From RGIG6353 sp045531285 (GTDB lineage: Bacteria > Bacillota > Clostridia > Oscillospirales > SIG627): a stretch of DNA of 27,723 bases. The stretch lies in contig JAZSDT010000005.1 in the NCBI GenBank assembly GCA_045531285.1, positions 1-27,723 of the forward strand. The letters run 5' to 3'. Below the pieces are notes generated by a model. The model was given only the letters and a program-made list of their open reading frames with translations, was not told where the DNA came from and ran no database searches. Every line of letters starts with the position of its first letter. The stretch's first letter is position 1. This document shows positions 22,201 through 27,723 of the stretch, piece after piece. Position numbers and translations under genes: made by a program.

Positions 22201-25200
22201 GGCATTGTCCGTGAATCTCACTGGGCTTCCCTTTCAAGACCGCTGATAACTACTCTTTTCGGAATAGGTGCGCTGTCCTGGAGCGGAACCTCCTTTGAAT
22301 ACTTTATGCCACATCTGCTTTTACCCCTTTACCGAAACAGCTTTTCCCATGAGGCATTGAGCTTTGCTTTTGCCGAGCAGATGAAGTATTCGTCTGTTGT
22401 AAACGGCGAAAGGGTATTCGGAATCTCCGAGAGCGGCTACTTTGCCTTTGACGAGTCCCTTGGCTATCAGTACAGAGCCTTCGGCATTCCCTCACTGTCC
22501 AGAAGAGTGGAGACCGAATGTCAGAAGGTCATATCCCCCTATTCCTCATTTCTTATGCTGAGAGCCGGTACGGGTGCGGCTATGAAGAATCTCGAAAATC
22601 TGGAAAAGGCGGGTATGTACGGTGAATTTGGCTTTTACGAGGCAGTTGACACCGTAGCGTCAAGGGTAGGGGAGAGACCCTCTGTAGTAAAAAGCTTTAT
22701 GAGTCACCATTTGGGAATGAGCCTTATCGCCTGTGCCAATGGGGTTTATGACGATATATTTGTAAAGCGCTTTATGTCGGATAAACAGATGATGGCGGTG
22801 TCCGAGCTGTTGAAGGAGGCTGTCCCTGCCGATGCAAGAGTAATAAAAAAAGAGAAGCTTCAAAAAGCTCCCGAACGCAGAAAGCACCTGCCTGCTGTCA
22901 AGCAGGAAATTGGATTGCGTACTCAGGCATCCACCTGGGCGCTGACAGGCAGAGAGGCTTCGGCGGTGACCTTTGAAAGAGGTTTGCTGAGCCTTGACGT
23001 TTCACGGAAGGGAGAAAGAATATCTGCCGTGCGTCCCTTAGACAGTACAAGGGAATGCGCCCTGTTTGTGTTCAGCAACGTGGAAGGACGGGTTTCCTCT
23101 CCTTCTGTTTCTCCCGACGTCAGCTATTCCTTTGATACGGGCTTTGCGGAGTACCGTCAGGGTGACCTTCGTGCAACCCTTAGTCTGTCTTCCCACAGCT
23201 GTGCCGCACGCATACGGCTGGAAGCATCCGGTGAAAAGGGATGCGTTGGTATGTATTTCGAGCCTCTTCTTACTCCTCTTGAAAGCTTTATGTCGCATCC
23301 TGCTTTTTCAAATATATTCTTTAAGGCGGAATACACCGACTCTGCGCTGATCCTGTCAAGACTTGGGGAAAAGCCGTATTTCCTTGCCGTTGTGGCAAAT
23401 TCTCCGTTTGACTTTGAAGTGTCAAGGGAGACCTTGCTTGAGGGGGAGGAATTCAGCCTTGAACAGCTTGTCAGGACAACCGAAAACAGTCTTACTTCTC
23501 CTGTTGAGTCTGTTCCAATCTCACCCTGTGTATTTTTAAAAAGTAAATTCACAGGGAGAACGGATACCACTTTTGTCATAGGCTTTGGAAGAAGCAGAAG
23601 CGAAGCTCTTACCAATGCTACGGAAGAGCTCGACATTCCATATTCCAGAAGCATTCGACAGAGCAGAGAGCTGTTTTACAGTGCGCTTACCGCATCGGGC
23701 GGTGAGCTTGACAGACAGATATTTGAGGATATGCTCAGGGTATTCAGACCTGAGGAGAAGCACTTTTGCAGCAGTATGCCCGAAGGTTATTCAAAAAATG
23801 GAGTGTATTCTCTGGGAATATCGGGAAATTTCCCCATTTATCTGGTGAGAGAGGGAGTGTCACAAAGTGAGCTTGAAAAGCTCATCGTCTGCCACAAGCT
23901 CCATTACGTTATGGGTATCAGATACGAGCTGGTCATAGAAGTAACCGACAGCGGATATTCCAGAGGCGGCAGGGCAGAAATACAAGCCTTGACAGAGCAT
24001 TTACAATGTGCCTTTCTTTTGGGAAGAAGCGGCGGAATACACTTAGCTGACGTCAGAACACTTCCAAGGAATATGCTTACGGCTCTGGCATCGGCATCCT
24101 ATCCGAGCGACAGAAGGGTAAAAAAGTATCCTTATTTGAGGACCGTGACACAGGTGGAGGAATGCCAGGTTGCCGACGGTGACATAGTTATACAGTCAAA
24201 GCCTCCTGTTCTCAGGTCTCACGTAATAGCCTCTTCCACCTTTGGAACGATTCTTTCCCACCGTTCTCTGGGAAATACCTGGATATATAATTCCAGGCTG
24301 TCACGCATAACCTATTGGGAAAATGACAGCGTGGGCGGAAGGTACTCGGAAAAGCTGATTTTGGAGAAAAACGGCGTTGAAAAGGACCTCTGTGCCTCCG
24401 CCTCCGCCACACGCTTTTCCTGTGGCAGTGCAGAGTATATCTCACGAAGGTTCAATATAAAGGTTGCCGTGCATCCTACCCTTATGTTCAAGGCGGTAAG
24501 CGTCAGCGTGGAGGATGACAGCTTTTCACTGCTGTATAAATTCTTGCCCGTCCTTGATGATTTTCCCCGTCCGTCAGGCAAAATACAGTACTTTGTCCGC
24601 GATAACAATGCCGTTGTGTTCCGTAACGTGTTCTCGGATTCCATGACAAAGGGCTTTGGATATCTGATGCTGCCCTTTGAAAAGGAAATGAAGATATCCG
24701 ACGGATTTGGCGTAGCCTGTGACAGAGGCGGTGAAGTTGTGTTTGTGCTGGGATATGCAGGCAGTGAAAAGCACTACGAGGCAGTGCGCCGCTATTTTGA
24801 AGGTCACAGATTTTCCGACGTATACGCTTTGTCTCAAAAAAGCATTGGTGACCTGTTGAAAGGGGAGTCTTGCTTCTGGCTTTCATATCAGACTCTTGTG
24901 TCACGCTTTATGGCGCGAAGCGGGCCCTATCAGTCGGGAGGTGCGTGGGGATTTCGTGACCAGGCACAAGACTGTCTTACTCTGCTTGATATTGCTCCCT
25001 TGACGGTGCGTAATCATATAATGAGAATGGCATCTCATCAATACAGAGAGGGCGACGTTCAGCATTGGTGGCACAGGGCAAGAGGCGTCAGAACCAATTG
25101 CTCGGATGACTATTTGTGGCTTGTGTGGCTGACGGCTGTGTATATCCTGAGAACTAAGGACAAATCTGTACTTTGTGTTGAAATACCCTACCTAGACTCA

Positions 25201-26082
25201 AAGCCCTTGAGTGCTACGGAGCGCGACAGATATGAGTATCCTCAAAAGACAAAGGAAGCCTTCCCTGTGTCACACCATTTAAAAAATGCTCTGGAGCTTC
25301 TGGTGAAGCGAGGCTTGGGAGACAGGTCTTTGCCACTTATGCTTGGAGGCGATTGGAATGACGGCATGAATATGCTTCCCGAAGGCTCAGAAAGTGTGTG
25401 GCTGGCATTCTTTGCAAGAATAGTTATTCATCTTTACAAAGAGGTAACAGGCGATGACAGCTACAGTGATTTCTCCCAACAGATAAGGCACGGTATAGAA
25501 GAAAACGCTTTCTTTTCGGACCGATATGCAAGAGCCTTTTTGCCCGACGGCAGTGCACTGGGAGTTGAGGGGAGTCACTATTTTGAAATAGACGCACTTC
25601 CTCAGGCGTTTGCCTCAATATGTCACAGTATAACCAAGGACGGCGATGAAACAAGGATCACGTTGGCTCTTGATTCTGCGTGGAAGGAGCTGTATGACAG
25701 TAAAAAGCGTGTGTTCAGACTGTTTACGCCTCCCTTGGCTTCATTTGATAAGAGTATCGGTTATCTGTCAGCTTATCCCGAGGGACTGCGTGAAAACGGC
25801 GGTCAGTACACTCACGCTGCCGCTTGGATGGGATTGGCGCTTCTGTGTGCCCCTGATAAAAAGGACGAGAACAGACGGCGCGCCCAAGTCCTGCGTGATG
25901 CCATTGAGCCATCAAGCCATCCCGCAGATGAGTATAAAGCAGAGCAGTACGTTTTGTGCGGTGACGTGTATTCAAACGGACGGGGCGGCTGGAGCTGGTA
26001 TACAGGCAGTGCCGCTTGGTATAGGGATTTAATTTTGCGACTTTCGGATGAAAATAGGAATAAAAGAGCTCCTTTAACATAA
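19234..26082 (+). CDS. Giant cyclic beta-1,2-glucan synthase-like protein (GT84-GH94)
   Basis: This 2282-residue protein fits the NdvB/CGS layout. Membrane helices lie near residues 212-265, 607-660 and 738-785. Between the first two is the GT84 glucosyltransferase with LTLDSDTDMELG (D-x-D near 425), FCGKGMFDVKAF, SHDILEG and RAHRWARGDVQ (near 574-584, the R-W motif). A middle glucoamylase-like domain (SRPLITTLFGIGALSWSGTS from about 1000, and SHHLGMSLI near 1157) corresponds to the region that closes the ring in known enzymes. The C-terminal third is a GH94 phosphorylase-like domain with SGGAWGFRDQAQD near 1900 and the catalytic GGDWNDGMN near 2038. Known relatives polymerise UDP-glucose through beta-1,2 bonds at the membrane. 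It is shorter than many NdvB proteins. The start has AAGGAGA. Confidence 0.88.
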   Translation: MDKSKVKEILIGAKNNVSSEKRYKHRSVGRAYLHLKRRAKKDGKGEVFDNFYLVEEAFSAVKGVRITRKLEYFSSLLLPLMSNESISDDLAAFFEVLGDELDSEECESVREAFFAQCIIALADNSLSSPELIRKLQAFDFSPFMLGFVKYEHLLRRDGIYPLLDRDTKALYKEKIKLYSRRRGLSFTEGCERLIREASEKKCHIGQLLPLQNGKRAWLLLPVVIFALLSLWMLYLLKGTAQIPFLSFVFALAIVPLWQTSFDLFAPVMSRFCKCDILPRIDVPKITKERATLTVIASLGTNVSDVEKVFSHLELLSLKTVSRGKDDGAYWGVLLDLPESKNAVDSKDARIIKCAQKEADRLNQLYNSRFLLFTRDRVWNEKEQIFTSHERKRGALVQLVRLLDGKESTLKVYGASLPEIKYVLTLDSDTDMELGAVNRMVGTMEHPMNRPVVEKRRGTNVVVKGFGMLQPALINSLESVHKTRFSTIMSGAGGVDAYHSSIFNLNSALFGKGIFCGKGMFDVKAFSQVLTDAFPDGIVLSHDILEGTRLRTGYLSDVCFFDSVPSNAISFYKRAHRWARGDVQSLEFTKRRIKTPNSTVANPMLSEEKFVFFMNVVGLLTPVFQVLGLLALMRYGTQRLTLVSFFFLLPCLTPLFNEILRAASGLSLSNIMRRFFGDTLTGLCRESLMLWYRISSLAFLAYNNTDAIVRALWRMKVSGKKLLEWTTAGQNERGKNRLASYFLFTLPSFIIGVFMLTFSRHSLCKLAGILWCLFFLTVYSLGHSAKEKPLSLHRKKVLSRYAADIWRYFDTYADSTNNYLPPDNVSVFPSSEVACRTSPTNIGLYLLSILAALDFSLISLESASARLDRALEAVERLPKYRGQLYNWYSTLTLEVIGQEYISTVDSGNFITCLVALYQGLEPLEKGNKKIKSIRERIKKLEEETDFRFLFNPSRNLFSLGFFVDSEKQDPIVYDMYMSEARTTDYYAVARGIVRESHWASLSRPLITTLFGIGALSWSGTSFEYFMPHLLLPLYRNSFSHEALSFAFAEQMKYSSVVNGERVFGISESGYFAFDESLGYQYRAFGIPSLSRRVETECQKVISPYSSFLMLRAGTGAAMKNLENLEKAGMYGEFGFYEAVDTVASRVGERPSVVKSFMSHHLGMSLIACANGVYDDIFVKRFMSDKQMMAVSELLKEAVPADARVIKKEKLQKAPERRKHLPAVKQEIGLRTQASTWALTGREASAVTFERGLLSLDVSRKGERISAVRPLDSTRECALFVFSNVEGRVSSPSVSPDVSYSFDTGFAEYRQGDLRATLSLSSHSCAARIRLEASGEKGCVGMYFEPLLTPLESFMSHPAFSNIFFKAEYTDSALILSRLGEKPYFLAVVANSPFDFEVSRETLLEGEEFSLEQLVRTTENSLTSPVESVPISPCVFLKSKFTGRTDTTFVIGFGRSRSEALTNATEELDIPYSRSIRQSRELFYSALTASGGELDRQIFEDMLRVFRPEEKHFCSSMPEGYSKNGVYSLGISGNFPIYLVREGVSQSELEKLIVCHKLHYVMGIRYELVIEVTDSGYSRGGRAEIQALTEHLQCAFLLGRSGGIHLADVRTLPRNMLTALASASYPSDRRVKKYPYLRTVTQVEECQVADGDIVIQSKPPVLRSHVIASSTFGTILSHRSLGNTWIYNSRLSRITYWENDSVGGRYSEKLILEKNGVEKDLCASASATRFSCGSAEYISRRFNIKVAVHPTLMFKAVSVSVEDDSFSLLYKFLPVLDDFPRPSGKIQYFVRDNNAVVFRNVFSDSMTKGFGYLMLPFEKEMKISDGFGVACDRGGEVVFVLGYAGSEKHYEAVRRYFEGHRFSDVYALSQKSIGDLLKGESCFWLSYQTLVSRFMARSGPYQSGGAWGFRDQAQDCLTLLDIAPLTVRNHIMRMASHQYREGDVQHWWHRARGVRTNCSDDYLWLVWLTAVYILRTKDKSVLCVEIPYLDSKPLSATERDRYEYPQKTKEAFPVSHHLKNALELLVKRGLGDRSLPLMLGGDWNDGMNMLPEGSESVWLAFFARIVIHLYKEVTGDDSYSDFSQQIRHGIEENAFFSDRYARAFLPDGSALGVEGSHYFEIDALPQAFASICHSITKDGDETRITLALDSAWKELYDSKKRVFRLFTPPLASFDKSIGYLSAYPEGLRENGGQYTHAAAWMGLALLCAPDKKDENRRRAQVLRDAIEPSSHPADEYKAEQYVLCGDVYSNGRGGWSWYTGSAAWYRDLILRLSDENRNKRAPLT

Positions 26083-26110
26083 AATGTAGCAAAAAAACAG
26101 TTAAAGGAGC
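26068..26110 (+). promoter_or_regulatory. Hairpin masking the ribosome site of the SipL-like gene
   Basis: GCTCCTTTAAC (26068-26078) and GTTAAAGGAGC (26100-26110) are a perfect 11-base inverted repeat with a 21-base loop. The 3' arm contains AAAGGAG, the ribosome site of the next gene. The 5' arm encodes the last residues (A-P-L-T) of the glucan synthase, whose stop is at 26080-26082. Ribosomes ending there would open the stem. Confidence 0.75.
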
Positions 26111-26116
26111 CACGTG

Positions 26117-27652
26117 ATGAAAAACACACAGATAAACGTGCAGAGTGCAGATATCTATAAAACGGTAAAAAAAATAAGAATTGAGGACGACTCAACTCTT
26201 CCGGATTATTGCTCGGATATTATGAGGGTGATAAAAAACGAATGCATTCCCGTAATAACCTCAAAGAAGATATACGTAAGAGAGGGCACGATGTTTTGCG
26301 ACGTGTCGGGAACGGTGGTGTTTAATACTGTGTACGTTTCGGACAACGGAAGCGTTGAGAGTCATAGCTTCAGCTCGGATTTTTACGATACCTCGAAGGC
26401 AGACGTTTCAACAGCCGATGCCGATACGGTGTATGCATTTGTAAATGCTTTTGCGGATAACACTGTGTGCAAGGCACAAAGCTCAAGACGGCTGAGCGTG
26501 AGATGTGACGTGTGCCTTGGAATAGACGTAAGAGCGAATTTACCGTTTGAATGCTTTGCCGACTCAGAGGGAAAAACCGAGTCGATAAAAAGACAGGTTA
26601 ACGTGCTTAAGATTGTATCCTCCAAGGATGCAGAATTCAAGGTAAGCGAGGAAATTAAGCTTCCCAAAAGCTGTCCTCCAATGGAGCGAATACTCTCGGC
26701 GGTGCTCACGCTGTCCCTTGATGAAGCAAAGGCGGGGGATAACAGCGTAAGCTTTTGGGGAAATGCGGGTATTTCCTGTGTATATCTTCCCGAAAGCGAC
26801 AGTGAGCAGGGAATACAGTCCTTCTATCAGCCACTTGAAATAAAGGGAAGCTTTGAGGTGGAGGATTCAAGAGGGGATATGTCGGTTGTGGCTAGGTTAA
26901 TTGGCTCTAAGCCCGAATATGAAATACTTTCCGACAATCTTGGCGAGAACCGCATACTGAAAATAGATTTTCCCTATACAGTACAGTGCCTTGTGGAAGA
27001 AAATTCTCCTGTTACAGTAACGCAGGACATTTACGGTGTTGGTTGTAAAGTCACTCCCGTATACGATAACAAAGAATTCAGAAAGTATATGGGCACACTC
27101 AGGGAAACCACGGCAATAAAAGAAAGAATACCTTTGAAGCAGGTGATAAGCTCTGTTGAGGGAGCAAGTGCCGAGGTAACGCTGAGGGACACCTATTTTG
27201 AAAATGGCGAGCTGTTTGCAAACTGCAGAATAACTGTGAGCGCAATAGGGGTTTCGGACGAAATGCCCTGTCAGGTCTCGGAAAGCTTTGATACGGCGGT
27301 GCACCTTAATCTACCCTCTGAGGTATCAAGCTGCAGTAAGGACTTGAGCTTTGATATCAGCCAGAGTATTGGCTTTGTTGACGTAAAGACGGAGGACGGC
27401 TGCGGTAATGCTGCGTTTGATATTACAACGGTTGCACACATTTATTATAACGATAAGGCAAGCTTTGTGTCGGCATCTGATATAGAGGAGAGTGCTGTGG
27501 AATGCAGTGACAGTGTTTTTTGTTATCCGTCGGACAGCGATACTCTTTGGAGCGTGGGCAAGCGCTATGGCGTGAGTCTGTCAGCCCTTGCAGATGCTAA
27601 CGGCATGGGGAATAGTGAGCAGCTGAAAAGAGTTATGATCATCCCCGTATAG
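26117..27652 (+). CDS. sipL: SipL-like spore coat protein (DUF3794 repeats plus LysM)
   Basis: This 511-residue protein has the features of SipL, which in Clostridioides difficile binds SpoIVA and anchors the coat to the forespore. The N-terminus, with LPDYCSDIMRVIKNECIP (near residues 26-43), and later copies of similar beta-rich sequence (PPMERILSAVLTLS near 192-205, a third near 300-350) are DUF3794/SPOCS-type repeats. The end is a LysM domain (SDSDTLWSVGKRYGVSLSAL, ADANG, MIIPV; about residues 470-511). Total length fits SipL. I choose the ATG at 26117, seven bases after AGGAG; a GTG at 26114 is the other option. It follows the glucan synthase by 34 bases. DUF3794-LysM proteins other than SipL exist, so the symbol is a strong guess. 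Confidence 0.75.
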   Translation: MKNTQINVQSADIYKTVKKIRIEDDSTLPDYCSDIMRVIKNECIPVITSKKIYVREGTMFCDVSGTVVFNTVYVSDNGSVESHSFSSDFYDTSKADVSTADADTVYAFVNAFADNTVCKAQSSRRLSVRCDVCLGIDVRANLPFECFADSEGKTESIKRQVNVLKIVSSKDAEFKVSEEIKLPKSCPPMERILSAVLTLSLDEAKAGDNSVSFWGNAGISCVYLPESDSEQGIQSFYQPLEIKGSFEVEDSRGDMSVVARLIGSKPEYEILSDNLGENRILKIDFPYTVQCLVEENSPVTVTQDIYGVGCKVTPVYDNKEFRKYMGTLRETTAIKERIPLKQVISSVEGASAEVTLRDTYFENGELFANCRITVSAIGVSDEMPCQVSESFDTAVHLNLPSEVSSCSKDLSFDISQSIGFVDVKTEDGCGNAAFDITTVAHIYYNDKASFVSASDIEESAVECSDSVFCYPSDSDTLWSVGKRYGVSLSALADANGMGNSEQLKRVMIIPV

Positions 27653-27676
27653 CTTTTAGTACTGTCCTTTAATAAA

Positions 27677-27714
27677 ATTGCTTTTAAAAATTGCTTTTAA
27701 AAATTGCTTTTTGG
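27677..27714. repeat. 13-base AT-rich tandem repeat after the SipL-like gene
   Basis: ATTGCTTTTAAAA occurs twice in full (27677-27689 and 27690-27702), and a third time in part from 27703. No hairpin terminator for the preceding gene is visible before the window ends. Confidence 0.7.
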
Positions 27715-27723
27715 GGGTTTGGG

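Overview
The window looks like the chromosome of a Gram-positive, spore-forming member of the Clostridia, closest in feel to the Ruminococcus/Oscillospiraceae group. The evidence is a GlgC/GlgD glycogen pair, Shine-Dalgarno sites of the AGGAGG type at nearly every start, a YtrA-type GntR/ABC operon, and a three-part DUF3794 plus LysM protein of the SipL type, which is known from spore coats. This is inferred from gene content; no rRNA or other strict marker is present.

Layout. 1-459 is a structured non-coding repeat region. 460-4977 (minus) holds the glycogen genes glgB, glgC and glgD, interrupted by two tandem copies of a hairpin repeat. 5360-6205 (plus) is a YitT-family membrane protein. 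6487-7958 (plus) is a DAHP synthase gene behind a consensus promoter, a 32-codon Phe/Tyr-rich leader peptide and a terminator/antiterminator pair, which together form a textbook transcription attenuator. 8095-11159 (minus) is a GntR regulator, ABC ATPase and permease operon with a promoter and a YtrA-type palindromic operator. 11382-19119 (plus) is a compact eight-gene virion module: portal, small adaptor, beta-rich neck protein, scaffold-like protein, major capsid protein, glycine-rich fibre-like protein, M15 peptidase, and a protein with 18-residue repeats. No terminase, integrase, repressor or tape measure is present. 19234-26082 is a 2282-residue cyclic beta-1,2-glucan-synthase-like protein, followed by the SipL-like spore coat protein (26117-27652).

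How the parts work together. The glycogen genes would make ADP-glucose and branch the polymer. The aro gene is the entry to aromatic amino acid synthesis and appears to sense charged tRNA-Phe/Tyr. The GntR-ABC operon probably answers envelope stress. The virion module is intact but lacks DNA packaging and integration genes, so it is either a trimmed prophage or a domesticated capsid-forming system; four phased TGTCA boxes upstream suggest control by a host regulator. The last two genes appear translationally coupled through a hairpin that buries the second gene's ribosome binding site.

A family of short hairpin repeats (GCGGNN-loop-NNCCGC with compensatory changes) is scattered through the window. 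Copies sit exactly at the 3' ends of glgB, the DAHP synthase gene and the ABC permease gene, and in the leader of the gntR operon.
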